Origin: Pristionchus mayeri
Taxonomy: Eukaryota; Nematoda; Chromadorea; Rhabditida; Neodiplogasteridae
Direction of reading: 5' to 3'
Assembly (NCBI GenBank): GCA_036245805.1
Contig: BTRK01000004.1
Span: 45,200,690 to 45,264,689, forward strand
Length of the DNA stretch: 64,000 nt
Both the position numbers and the translations under genes were made by a program. The notes beneath the pieces were generated by a model. The model did no database searches. It saw nothing but the letters and a program-made list of their open reading frames with translations, and was not told the DNA's origin. Positions 1 to 11,600 of this stretch are shown here, in pieces (position 1 is the stretch's first letter; every line of letters starts with the position of its first letter).

Positions 1-508
1 TTCACAATAAACTTATAGTTAATGCACAATTATAATATCAAATCACAGCGTATCACAAAGTTCGGAAGAATCGATCAATGTAAAGCAATTTGGTAAGTAT
101 AATATCTTTGACTAATGCGAAAAGCTAACGCAAAGGAACAGTACGCACAACACCAATATCTCTCATACAATCCAAAAGTATATCGGGATAATACATAATA
201 AAATTAAACAATATTCTGTTTAACATTCCTATTTCTCGTCAGGACAATCGATCGAAGGGACGAGTATAGTACCCTATGAGCCATTAGGATGAGAAGCCAG
301 ACCAGAAGAACCAAGTAAGAGAACAGTTGTGGATATCGACTGGGCAACCAGAGTACGGTATATCTGAAATGCATCGATTTGTCGCAATGATAATGTAACG
401 ATATACAGGAAAAATGCGTGAGAAAATGAATAGAGTCAGTCCGTTCCTTCACACTCGCACGTTGCATGCCACGACTTGGGCCTTCTCTACACCATGGGGA
501 AAAGGCGC

Positions 509-647
509 CTATCGAATTTTCGACAAGGCGACGATTCTCAAATCGCACCACTCTAATAAAACTTGCAGAAGCAACTTCTCTCCGTCTGCTTCATCGTCGA
601 TTCGTCGCAGTGTCAGCAGACCGTAGCCCATATCAGGCACACCCATC
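509..647 (-). pseudogene. Duplicate of metallophosphoesterase terminal exon (copy A)
   Basis: Read on the minus strand after the acceptor TTTATCAG, this gives an open stretch starting MGVPDMGYGLLTLRRIDDE. It is nearly identical to the terminal exon of the metallophosphoesterase at 8526-8628. It differs after about residue 20 and stays open to a stop at 509, giving a tail about ten residues longer. No complete upstream exon set sits in front of it, only decayed fragments at 5.1-7.6 kb. It is probably an orphan copy. It could be used as an alternative distal terminal exon of the gene at 8526-19156, which lies upstream on the same strand. Confidence 0.7.
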
Positions 648-922
648 CTGATAAATATCGATTTACTCTCGCCAAATTTATCTACTGCACACAGTTGCAA
701 TTTCAGGTGAATCGATTAGTTGGTAATATGGTATGTTTTCAACGACAAAGTGTCAGAAACCGCAATGTTTAATGTGTCAGATGCATAAACATTCGCTGCG
801 GCGCCCATTCGCCGGGTTTTATTTCTCCCAACAAGTATTCCACAACTCGAACAGAGAGATTATCTTTTATCACCCTGGTCATCGCTGATCAGGATTGAGT
901 CCAGCTGGCACTAAGACCATTC

Positions 923-1838
923 GGTTGAAGTGGAAAATAGTGCACCCATAGAGATATAGTGGTCCCACTTATAAATGGTGGTCCGAAATAATAATAATGG
1001 TCCCATAAATATAGTGGCCCGGAATATAATGGTCCCATGAATATATAGTGTTCCCAAAATTTGGAAATAAAAATAATGGTCCCACCATAAAAGTAGTGGT
1101 CCTATAATTTGAAATAATAGTGGTCCCAAAAATTTCAAATAAAAATGGTGGTCCCAATAATATGTAAATCGTCAATGCATATTTTTACATACCATAATTT
1201 CTGGGCATAAAATAAAACTTGTGGATGATCCGAACACCTTTATTTTTTTGCTGGTCCTAACCCGGTGATGTGTCAGGCGTATGAAACGTTAGCCTAAGCT
1301 CAAAAAAAAAACCTTAGCCTAACTGGCATACACGTTGTTTCGCTCCATGAGGACGCTCATCAAAACTTAAAAGCGTCGGCATTTCGAATTATTCCGCGTT
1401 AATACTAAGTCTAAGCTGATATGACTACTGGACAGAGGAGGTTACTCATAGCAGCCCGAACATCGAAAGTAGTAGGGGATACGGTAAACAAATCGATAAA
1501 GTTAATTAGCAAACACACATGTGCTTAGTTGTCACAGTCGGCGATTCTTTGATTCTATTTAGGTTTTCAACACGTGCTTAGGTATATTTTTTGTAAGCAC
1601 AAAAAAAAATGTACCACGAATCGGAAACCTAACCGTGATCAGAAAGTAAGATATTCAAAAATATACAGGGACCATCATTTATTTCTTCCTATTTAATCGT
1701 ATTTTTTTGGGACCACTATATTTATGGTGGGACCATTATATTATAGTGGCCCCGAGGGACCATCATATTTTTTAAGGGACCACTATTTATAAGTGGGACC
1801 ACTATATGTCTATGGGTGCACTATTTTCCACTTCAACC
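923..1838. mobile_element. Non-autonomous DNA transposon with 8-bp TSD and subterminal repeats
   Basis: The element begins GGTTGAAGTGGAAAATAGTG and ends with its reverse complement. It is flanked by GACCATTC at 915-922 and again at 1839-1846. The duplicated locus at about 8901-8912 has the same flanks with a single GACCATTC and no insert, so it is an empty site. An 8-bp target duplication is typical of hAT-like elements, although the terminal sequence is not the usual hAT one. Both arms hold many degenerate copies of TAGTGGTCCCA, direct on the left (about 955-1160) and inverted on the right (about 1668-1800). They resemble transposase-binding subterminal repeats. There is no transposase frame. 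Confidence 0.9.
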
Positions 1839-4800
1839 GACCATTCTCCCTCTTCTTCCTCCTCATCTCTCCCTTCCAAAAATAGTCAGTCGCCACGCCC
1901 ATTCACAAACTCCGCATACTCTTGATTTGTCCCTTGAGGACTAGTAGAATGCATTTCCTATTGAATGGTCGCCCCCTCCTCTGACTGCCACATAAACTAC
2001 AAACTATAGTAACCGTCCCAGTTCTCTATCAACTCCCCCTTTTTTACCATCTACAGTACCACAATTACGGTAATCAGGTGCTCCCCTGTTGAGCAGCTCC
2101 TAGATGATTACAGATGCATTTACCAGTTTATGTAATCACGATGGAATGCTCCGCAGGGTTCGGCTTCCGTAACCTCTCCCTCTCCCTTCCAAACCCCGTC
2201 CCATTACATAATCCTCCCTTGCTACAAAATGCTCTCACGCGTAGCCTTGGTGTCAATCCAAGCTTTGCTCACGGTCTGATATCCCTGCTGCGCGCAAGAG
2301 CTAATGTAAGTACAATTCCCTTCCTCCTGTCCTGCTACCGTTCCCACTACCGTATCCAGATGTTCCCACACGTGGACCTTTGTCCATGCACCGTTCATTG
2401 ATCATGGTGTTGGACAGCTGTTCACGCGCGGGTTGTGATGACGTAGAAATCCCATTCTCCTGTACCATAAAATCACTATATTATCGTTGTTGCAAGAGGT
2501 TACGCGTTTCTCGGAAAGGAGAATATCGAAAAAAAAAACTGTTATCATGAATCCAGCAGTGCAATCTTTCAAAAACGTGATCTAACATATCCCAAAGCTC
2601 TCCTCTCCTTCAGTACCGATACAGCGATCATCTCTCCCGTGTAGTTTAAAGGTCTTCCTGAACTTTATGCATAGATGACCGGATGACCTACACGCGAGAG
2701 CTTCTGTATCCTGCCGTATTTTCGAAACTACCGTATCCCTCCATCCGCTCTGAATACTTCGCTCAGTTACCGATTATCCTCACAGAACAAGATATTATGC
2801 TAAATTGATTTTGTTGAGAACGATAGTAACAGTATACGAACGATGCAACTTAAATGCTCAAGTCTTCAATAATTCCTGCGGAACAAATCCCCCAGTTTTC
2901 CCCAAGTGGATTTTCTAAACTACACCGGTGATTACGCGATACAATTAATTCTAAAGATTCATGAAATGCCGCGTCGCTTTGAAAATACGCTCATTCCATG
3001 TTGTTAACAATAAAAATCACGTGTCCATTAGCTTCCGCCTGAAACAGAATCCTAGAGTACAACCAATGTCCCTTCTTGTACATTTCCAGTTCACAGATCC
3101 CATGACTAATCCTTATCCTGCGTTCCTTTCAATCGCCATTCACCACATTCAACCTCATGCTCCGCCCACCTCTCCTTTCACCAATGTTTCTCCCCCAATG
3201 ACAAGTTAGTGAGTGCTCCAGGCCGTCTCTAGTCCCCAATCAATTTCGCCTGATCTACAGTACCCATTGATACCGTAACCTGTCACTGCCTAATCTAGTA
3301 CAAGTAGATGTGTGATTCTGTAATTGACTTTAACGGTCAGCAGGGCTTCCGGTACCGTAACCCTTCCCTATTCTTCACTGATCTAACCCATGCCCCCTAC
3401 AATGTCCCCACTCGCTACAGTAAGCGCTCACACGAAGCCTGGATATCAGTCCGAGTAATGTTGTGGTCTGAGAATCAGGCTCGTGAGAGAGCTAATGTAA
3501 GCACAGTTCCTTTCCTCTCTACCGTACTACACATACCGTACTCCTCCCCGTTAAAGTATGCGCTCCCGCGTAACCTGAGTTTCAATCCGAGTAAATTCCA
3601 CGGACCTGCACTCCTGGTACGCGCGAGAGCTAAAGAGCAACTCCCGTCCTTCCCATCCTTGTACCGTATCCCAACCTACCGTACCCTTAAACTCCCGCAC
3701 GTGAACTAATTTGTACCATTTATTGATCAAGGTATTGAAATGCCGTTTATGCGCGGGTAGGCGTGCTCAACGCCTACCGTACCTACCCTCAATGGCGCCA
3801 AAAGTATCGTTTCAAGAATTCCTTTCTCGTGGATCATAATACCGAGAAGCATTGTTCTCTTGAAGCAAGCATCTCCACCAGCAAAAATGGAACAGCGCAG
3901 ATTGATTATATGCATCCACAAACACGAGACTGGAATCAATTCAATCAAGCTATTGCTATGATGAACTATAGCAGACAGGAATACCATATGAGCTGTATGA
4001 GCTATACTGTGAGACGCCCATCACTTGAGTCTCTTCAAGCCAACTTATTGCATACTCTCAGCCTAAACAGCTTGAATAGCAACTACTGATTGACAGTTTG
4101 AGTGGTTTTTTTATTAAAAAAGATATGCCAAGCTGACATTGCTGCAACCGAAAGGCACAGATATTCTACAACTTCTGTGGCCTACATCCACCATGTCAAC
4201 ATTTTTCCCTCAATTACTTTTCCAGGAACCGAACAAGCACGGCATTATTTTTATCTCCGCGAATCAACGAAAGGCTGGTGGTTACACGCAGCTGTGACTA
4301 AGAGAACAATAAATTTTAGACTTGATAAGAAGAAGATATCACTTCCACCGAAATATCCCATTCTTCAACCATCATTGTAGCATCTACTCCCGTGGTACAT
4401 TTTAGTACACGCTCATCAATTTCTTCTCCCTCCTAAACAAGGATATTATCACTTATCTCCATGGATCCAGATGGATCGTGAGTGAACACGGCTTGAGCTA
4501 AAACTACCCATTGATGCCCATTCATAGGGTTTGATATGAGAGATTTCCCTCAGGCTAAAATTTCCAATCGTGTGATTTCTCTACTTAGACCAAACGTGAG
4601 AAAATAATTCTTCCCACATTTTCTCCTTAATATTTGTGTGAATCCCAAATTTTCTCACTGACGCAATCTAATCTACAGTACCCCTCGCATTTCGTGCTAC
4701 AGCAATCCATTGACTGCAAGAGTGGAAATAAAGTTAGTACTCGATACATCGCAACCGTATTCCCGTAATCGAGATTGGACAGAGTGACTCTATTCGTTCT

Positions 4801-4929
4801 CCAATTGGTTATTCAGATGGTGTCGCTGAAGAAAAAAAACATACGAGCATTAACGAACCAGTGAAGTTTTGTTCTTTGAAAAGTAGCATAATATGGTTTG
4901 CTAACCTTTACTTGCTACAAAAATGAAGA

Positions 4930-4990
4930 AATGGACAAATGCGAGTTCGTGCTTCAGAGCTATCATAACATGAGAGCAGATCCGAGTATC
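4930..4990. repeat. Copy of metallophosphoesterase intron-3 segment
   Basis: The text around GCGAGTTCGTGCTTCAGAGC matches a segment of intron 3 of the gene at 8526-19156 (17815-17880, ATGCGACTTCGTGCTTCACG). Other copies lie at 5565-5640, 7225-7300 and 7700-7775. They mark repeated partial duplication of the exon 3 to exon 4 region. Confidence 0.65.
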
Positions 4991-5139
4991 CAGTGGAAAG
5001 GCTGGTGTCGTTTAAAAAAAATTAAAAGATGTTAATACACCTGTCGGATTTCCGTATCGTCGCGTATTTATTATCTGGGTATTATGCGCAATACGATAAA
5101 TTCTCTCTGTCTCCGGTAAAACAATGTGTGGGCTAACCT

Positions 5140-5225
5140 GTCGGAATCTATCCTCGAGATTGCTCCCAAGATCTCCATTCGGTAATAAATCAGCTGATAT
5201 TCGGCGATCAAGATTCTGAGGAGTA
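5140..5225 (-). pseudogene. Decayed exon-3 copy of the metallophosphoesterase
   Basis: On the plus strand, GAATCTATCCTCGAGATTGC through CAGCTGATATTCGGCGATCA aligns with the exon 3 text at 18070-18150 (GAATCGAGCCTCGCAATTGG through CAGCTGCGGGTCAGCGACGA). The frame coding the metal-binding ADPQL stretch is lost, so this is a relic. Confidence 0.7.
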
Positions 5226-5311
5226 GACGATGGATACCATGCGGACTCTTTCATAACTCAACGTCCGTGAATCGATTAGATATCACACCTCTATTCTCTC
5301 AACGAAAAAGT

Positions 5312-5395
5312 CTCCCATGAGCAGGTTGAGACCGGGACGGCCGTGCCATAGAAGAATCATAGAACATAGAAGAATCCACGAGAGGTATACCGGAG
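5312..5395 (-). pseudogene. Decayed exon-4 copy of the metallophosphoesterase
   Basis: The reverse strand still reads HGRPGLNLLMGDFF where the live exon 4 (17381-17471) reads HGRPDLIIFLGDLF. The first part is scrambled by indels. It lies upstream (minus sense) of an exon-3 relic, the reverse of the order in the live gene, so it belongs to a different duplicate. Confidence 0.75.
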
Positions 5396-5564
5396 TGTGG
5401 GAGACACTCTCTCCATATTGTACGCTCTCTAATTGATAAGGCATCGTAAAATAGAGAATTTAAAGAATTTCCTATGATATAGTGTCACTGAAATGGCTAG
5501 GGAATTTGAAAAGCTAATCTTCCTAAAACAAGATAATTCCGTTTGATGCTCTTTTCATTTCGCA

Positions 5565-5640
5565 AAAGGAGAAATTACCACATGCGATTTTGTGCTTCAG
5601 TTCCATCTTATCATGAGAACCGAGTCCCGCATTTAATATC
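5565..5640. repeat. Copy of metallophosphoesterase intron-3 segment
   Basis: Contains ATGCGATTTTGTGCTTCAGT followed by CCATCTTATCATGAGAACCG, matching 17815-17880 and the copies at 4930, 7225 and 7700. Confidence 0.65.
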
Positions 5641-6005
5641 TTTTTGAGAGTATCGAATATACAAAAAAAATTTAGATCGGCGGATTGCCGTATCACAGCT
5701 AGCTTATTTTCTGAATGCTGCTCGCAAATCGGTCTTGCGTACGCGTTTTGCTTAAAAAAAGTATAAGAGAGACTATCTGAGAGAATGAACATTTTTGTGT
5801 AGACGCTTGTCACTGGGCCAAAAATCGAAAACCTCCTAAATGCGCATACGTGTAGTACTCGGTGAGTATAGCTGAGGCGTGGCTTATTTAGTGTTCTAGA
5901 TCACGCATTGAGAAGTGCGCCGCATATTAGTCCGGAAACGTCAATTTTCGAACTTTGCCATTTCGCTATCCATTCTGCCCATTCTCGAAATTGATCAAAA
6001 GAAGG

Positions 6006-6056
6006 GGGCTCATTACGGTAGTCGACCTACTTCGTCACCGATCAGGATTCTGTGAA
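6006..6056 (-). pseudogene. Partial exon-3 relic of the metallophosphoesterase
   Basis: GGCTCATTACGGTAGTCGAC and GTCACCGATCAGGATTCTGTG align with the exon 3 text GGCTCGTTACGGTAACCGAT and the sequence after it (about 18103-18155). No usable frame remains. Confidence 0.55.
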
Positions 6057-6229
6057 ATATATTTGAATTACATTTAAACAATACCCCATCACATTCGAGC
6101 CTTAGAATATTTTGCTTTGTCTTAAAGAATTTACAACAAGGATATTCAGCTCGTTTTTTCCCGAATTCATGTTGAAGTCTATCGAATTTTTTACAAGACG
6201 ACGCTTGTCAAATCACATCAGACTGGACC

Positions 6230-6313
6230 TCGCTTGCAGCAGCAGCTTCTCTCCGTCTGCCTCGTCGTAAGTTCAGCGTCAGAAAACCGTAACCCATGTC
6301 AGGCACGCCCATT
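6230..6313 (-). pseudogene. Second duplicate of the metallophosphoesterase terminal exon
   Basis: After the acceptor TTCTCAG the minus strand reads MGVPDMGYGFLTL, as in the live terminal exon (8526-8628). An insertion then breaks the frame and the downstream TADGEKLLLQ-like part is out of register. It is a relic of a third copy. Confidence 0.75.
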
Positions 6314-7059
6314 CTGAGAATTTTTTTGTATATCACTGGCATCTATCTAACTGTTGCCTCGAGAGCAACAACAATGAGTATTTTTTTACACATTCCCTAC
6401 TATCATTGCGTTTAATGATCCAGGAACGTCAACCATCGCTGCGGCCTGTATTCAGCAGGTATCTTTTCTCGCTCCATCAAGTATTCGGGGACTCGAACAG
6501 AGTGATTATCTCTTATCTCCCTAGTAATAAATGACCATGATTGAGCACAGCTGGCACTAACTCTATTCTCCCTATTCTTCCCCATTGTACACTCATCGGA
6601 TACCAATGCAGAGATTCAAATGATATTCCAGAGATTTCGATTATCACTAAAACAGTCTAAAGCAAGGTGAATTCGTGAAGCATCCATGTTCTTAAACTTG
6701 TGAACAATTCTTCAATTTACGAACGAAAGCATTACTTGCATTCTGTTCTCTAAAATTCAAACCACCATACACAGTCTCTAAAATAATGAGAATTCCATTC
6801 CTAATTTCATCCATTTCTCCCATTTCTTCCCCTGATGAACCAAATCGCGAGACTATTCTCTTCTCATCAGCACCACCATCATGTGACACATAGGCACATA
6901 CGTTTATTGCATTTTCCAAACCGGTTTCTCTCAAATCACCGTGTTTCATGCACCCCGTTCATCAACCATCTGTGTTGCACACAATCACCAGGCCTCTTTC
7001 CTCTCTACACCAATTCTTCCGGAATGCGAATAGGCTGATAATCCCTTATCTACAGCGTT

Positions 7060-7080
7060 CTAACCCCCCCCCCCCCCAAT
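7060..7080. repeat. Poly-C tract
   Basis: An uninterrupted run of about 15 C, likely length-polymorphic. No gene is seen around it. Confidence 0.8.
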
Positions 7081-7224
7081 TGTTCCCTCCAGAAATGGGT
7101 GGACAAAGGAATTAAAATTTCGAATTGTTCCCGTCGCGAAATACAAATCGCGGAAATAGGACAAATCGCGGAAAAAAATTAAAATACTCCGAAACGTAAA
7201 AACAATTTTAAAAAATCCTTGTTG

Positions 7225-7300
7225 TCATTTACGTTCGAGAAATGGCCAAATGTGACTTCGTGCTTCAGTTCCATTTAATCATGTGAACCGATACCAGCAT
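7225..7300. repeat. Copy of metallophosphoesterase intron-3 segment
   Basis: Contains AATGTGACTTCGTGCTTCAG and CCATTTAATCATGTGAACCG, another copy of the intron-3 segment found at 17815-17880. Confidence 0.65.
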
Positions 7301-7462
7301 CCAATTAGTTGTACACCTAGCATTCAAATACATAAAAATGTTCTTCATCTTGGCTTTTTGCCTTATCAATGCTTGTATATTGTCATTATATTGCGAACAA
7401 TGTGATCTGAGTCTCGTCCTTTTCTCATGAAGATTACAATGCACTCACCTTCCGGAATGGAT

Positions 7463-7536
7463 CTATGTCGGATGATAACTATGAATGAATGAATGGATGA
7501 ACTATGACGTCATAGTTCTCATCCGACCTAGTGGCG
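7463..7536. mobile_element. MITE family B copy (CRE-bearing palindrome), diverged
   Basis: Reads TATGTCGGATGATAACTATG on the left and CATAGTTCTCATCCGACCTA on the right, with TGACGTCA near the right end. The left arm has a small GAAT-repeat expansion. See the family finding for the other copies. Confidence 0.75.
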
Positions 7537-7544
7537 TCGGAATC

Positions 7545-7620
7545 GATCCTCATAATTGATCCCACGAATCGTTGCGGTAGTCAACCAGCTGAAGGTGTGC
7601 ACCCTCAGAGATTCTGAAGA
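7545..7620 (-). pseudogene. Decayed exon-3 copy of the metallophosphoesterase
   Basis: GAATCGATCCTCATAATTGA, TCCCACGAATCGTTGCGGTA and CAACCAGCTGAAGGTGTGCA follow the exon 3 text at 18068-18150 base for base, with several indels and substitutions. The motif coding ADPQL is gone. Confidence 0.75.
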
Positions 7621-7699
7621 GTGCACAGTGAATGAATTATAATTCACCAATACCCTCCCTACTACTTACAAAACTCTTCCTTATAGACTAATACTTTCA

Positions 7700-7775
7700 T
7701 CATTTGAGAAATTGTCAAATGTGATTCCGTGCTTCAGCTCCATCTTATCATGAGAGACGATCCTAGCACCCAATG
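7700..7775. repeat. Copy of metallophosphoesterase intron-3 segment
   Basis: Contains AATGTGATTCCGTGCTTCAG and CCATCTTATCATGAGAGACG. It sits next to an exon-3 relic (7545-7620), in the same relative order as in the live gene. Confidence 0.7.
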
Positions 7776-7954
7776 GATTGCACTGACATGCGAAGTGGCT
7801 TCAAATATATTAAAAAGCTCTTCAGCTCGGTATATTGCCGTACCACAGCTTTTCTCAATAGTGTCTTCTCAATAGTGCGAGCAATACCATCCGGGTTTTG
7901 TAGTAAATGCAGTGAAACGAATCTGTTAGATAATATCTTTATTTGTGTACATAA

Positions 7955-10900
7955 TGGATAATAAACTCTAAATAATGCACAATTATAATATCAGATCACA
8001 GCGTATCACAAAGTTTGGAAGAATCGATCAATGTAAAGCAATTTGAATTTTTGGAAACATAAGAACTTTGTATAATACGATAAGCTCGCGCAATAATATA
8101 CAAAAACGATCAGTGCTCACAACACCGAGATCTCTCGAACAATCAAATAATATATCGGGATACAGTATCAATAGAATCAGACAATATTCTGCTTTACACT
8201 CCTATTTCTAGTCAGGACAATCGATCTAAGGGACGAGTACAGTACCCTATGAGCCATTAGGATGAGGAGCCAGACCAGAAGAATCAAGTAGGAGAACAGT
8301 TGCGGGTATCGCCCGGGCAACCAGAGTACGGTATACCTGAAATTTATCGATTTGTCGCAATGATAATGTAACGATATACAGGAAAAATGCGTGAGAAAAT
8401 GAATAGAGTCAGTCCGTTCCTTCACACTCGCACGTTGCATGCCACGACTTGGGCCTTCTCTACACCATGGGGAAAAGGCGCCTATCGAATTTTCGACAAG
8501 GCGACGATTCTCAAATCGCACCACTCTAATTCACGGACCTCGCTTGCAGCTGCAGCTTCTCTCCAACTGTCTCGTCATCGATTCTTCGCAGTGTCAGCAG
8601 ACCGTAGCCCATGTCAGGGACTCCCATCCTGATAAATATCGATTTACTCTCGACAAATTGATCTACTGCACAGAGTTGCAATTTCAGGCAAATCAATTAG
8701 TTGGTGATATTGTATGTTTTCAACGACAATGTATCAGAGATAGTAATGTTTATTGCGCCAGATGTATAAACCAACGTTGCGGCTCCAATTCACCGGGTCT
8801 TATTTCCCCCCCCAACAAGTATTAGACAACTCGAACAGAGAGATTATCTCTTATCACCCTGGCCATCGCTGATCAGGATTGAGTCCAGCTGGCACTAAGA
8901 CCATTCTTCCTCTTCTTCCATCTCATCTCTCCCTTCCAACAATCGCCAGTCTCCACGCTCATTCACAAACCCCGCCCACTCTTGATTTCTCCCTTGAGGA
9001 CCAGTAGAATGCATTTCCTATTGAACAGTCGCTCAGCCCTCAGCCTGCCACATATCCTACAGACTTGACTACAGTAACTATACAGTTGTCCTACCAGTTC
9101 TCGATAAACTCTGGCTCTTCCTTCATCTACCGTACCGTAATCAGTCGCTTCCCTGTTGAGCAGCTCCAAGATGATAACATGTGCAATTACCTGCTTATGT
9201 AATCACAACGGAATGCTCCGCAGGGTTCGACTACCGTAACCTCTCCATACCCCTACCTCTTATTTACCCACCACCTGATTAAAATATCCTCACTCGATAC
9301 AGTATGCTCTCTCGCGAAGCCTGGGTGTCAATCCGAGTCCCGCTTTCGGTCTGATATCCCTGCTGCGCGCGAGAGCTAATGTAAGCAAAAATACCGTCCT
9401 CCTGCTCTTGAACCGTAATCATTACCGTATGGACACTGTATCCCAAACCTCCGCTCTCCTTCAGTACCGATACAGTAATCATCTCTCCCGTGTAGCTCAC
9501 AGGTCATCCGGCCTTTGATGCATCGATGACCCGGCTGACCTACACGCGAGAGCTTCCGTATCCTACCGTACTCCCATGCCGACCGTATCCTTCCACCCTC
9601 ACAGATGTCAGATATACGAATAGTTATTAAGACTTGAAGATATTCTTCAATCGGCGTAACTAATATGCGCAGAATTTTAATACTTAGTGCGGCACCGATC
9701 CCCCTTGTTTACTTTCCCTCGCAACACAGATACTCTGCCAGGGATTATTTTATCACCTTGTACGATCTACCAACGGGGCTGAGCACAGCTGGCACAAAGT
9801 CTCTTATTGATCATAATTATCGTTGATCGGCCACAAAATGTGGAACCTCATCTTGATAGAATTATCATTTCCTTTTTGTTCAGTATACGTCAAGTGAAGT
9901 TTCAAAAACATCCTGGTGACTCCTCGTATTAAGACTGGTGGAATGTCGCCCATTTGATTTTAGAAATTCTTTTTGCCTCACTATTATTGAAAATTACAGA
10001 AAATCTCTATCTCATACAATCTCCACTTTTTCCTTACAATAGTCCACCCAAAAAGGGCCGCCCACTTAAAGTTACCGGACGAGGACAAAATTGACCCCCT
10101 ATTTTTTGTCCTCCATCGAATAGCCGATGGCTGAATTAGTTGAGAATGAATATACAAAAATGCTAAAAATCAATAATAGCCTCAAGGGAAAGCCGGAAAT
10201 GATCAGCGTAATCTCGCGCTCTCTCACTTTTGCATACTCTCTCGTACACGCAACCAGATCAGGGTTAGATCAGGGTTTCGTCCTCGTCCGGTAACTAACA
10301 TCTTTGTGTCCATGCCCCATCCCGCACCCGTAAGCTACAGCACTCATTGATACAGTACTCCGCAGTTCTTCCTCTGATCTACCCCTTCCCCTTTACAGTA
10401 TCCCCTCGCTACAGTATGCTCTCACACGAAGCCTGGATATCAGTCCGAGCAACGATTTTTGATTTTGGTCAAGAACCATGCTCGTTCGAGAGCACATGCA
10501 AGCATTGCTCCCTTCATCTCCGACTGTACACCTACCGTATCCCTACAGTATGCTCTCACGCGTAGCCTGAGTATCAATCCGAGTAAATAGCAAGGAATTA
10601 TACACTTGTTACGCGCGAGAGCTGATCCACAACCTCATTCTTTCCAACCGTACCTACCGCACCCAAAAACTCCCGCACGTAAACTCCCTTTCATGTACCA
10701 CGAATTGATCCAGGTATTGAAAGCTGTTTACGCTCGGGTACGGGTCTCCCAAATACTCCTACCGTACCCACCCTCAATCGCGCCAAGAGTCTCCTTTCAA
10801 GAATTTGGGAGTTTCTCGAGGATCAGAATGCTGAGAAACCTCGTTTTCTTGAAACGAGCAGGACATTATTTTAATGAAATGTGCATCCTACCATACAAAA

Positions 10901-11600
10901 CGCTACTAGAGCAACAATGCAGAGCATCAGATTGATTAAATTCAGCTGCCTAAGAATGGAATCATTGTAGTTAAAATACTCAGATAATTAACTATTGCTG
11001 AGACACGAATCGCACAGGTGTCAATTCTACAAAATCGCATAAGAAAGAAAATAAGGAGCAATCAATGATTGATCATTTTAGAATAATTGGAAATTACCCT
11101 TCCATGTTATCATCGTAACTGAACTGTTCAGATGTTGGACATTTTCCGCGACCTCTATCCCCCTTGTTAACATCTTTCCCCTTACAAATTAGTGGAACTG
11201 AACAAGTGGATCATCTTTTATCGCCACCACGATCTATGAACGAAGGGCATTTGGGTGCACACAACTGTTACTAAGTCCATTTTCCCTCTCACTCTCATTC
11301 ATATTATGTATGAATTTCATAATTAGGACTGATCATCGCATTCTGGATTGTAAATTTTCATCATGTGATTTCTCCACTTAGCCAAATCGTGGGAAAATCA
11401 CTATTCCCACCACTCGTCCATCCTTCACACACCGTCTCCTTAATGGGAGTGAGAATCTCTTCTATTTTCGTCAATCGCGCCCTCTTATCTACAGTAGCCC
11501 CTGCACATAGTAATCATACAGTACTCCACCGACTATAGAGCATAATGAAAACCGAAATGGATAATAAAGTCACTTCTAGATATTATCCAACCGTATCTCT
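7955..11600. repeat. Old segmental duplication, copy B
   Basis: Pairs with 1-4760. This arm holds the live terminal exon (8526-8628) and intron 11 of the metallophosphoesterase, and preserves the empty site of the transposon found in copy A. Most of 8629-11613 is therefore intronic. Apart from the palindromic element at 10070-10296 I see nothing coding in it. Confidence 0.8.

Larger units (their letters stand above)
1..4760. repeat. Old segmental duplication, copy A
   Basis: This stretch aligns by eye, collinearly and with decay, to 7955-11600. Anchors are the shared starts AATGCACAATTATAATATCA (about 23 and 7976), the text around 1840-2440 matching 8905-9560, 3390-3710 matching 10380-10690, and 4560-4620 matching 11345-11410. 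Identity is very high over about 200-900 and falls off after that. Copy A contains the extra terminal exon at 509-647 and the transposon at 923-1838 that copy B lacks. Apart from that exon I see no convincing coding sequence. The open frames here are short and show no family signature. Confidence 0.8.

Noticed and set aside
204..551. 115-codon minus-strand open frame, repeated at 8177-8524
   Set aside because: It is the 3' flank of the duplicated terminal exon. Its conservation is fully explained by the recent DNA-level duplication, and it shows no family signature.
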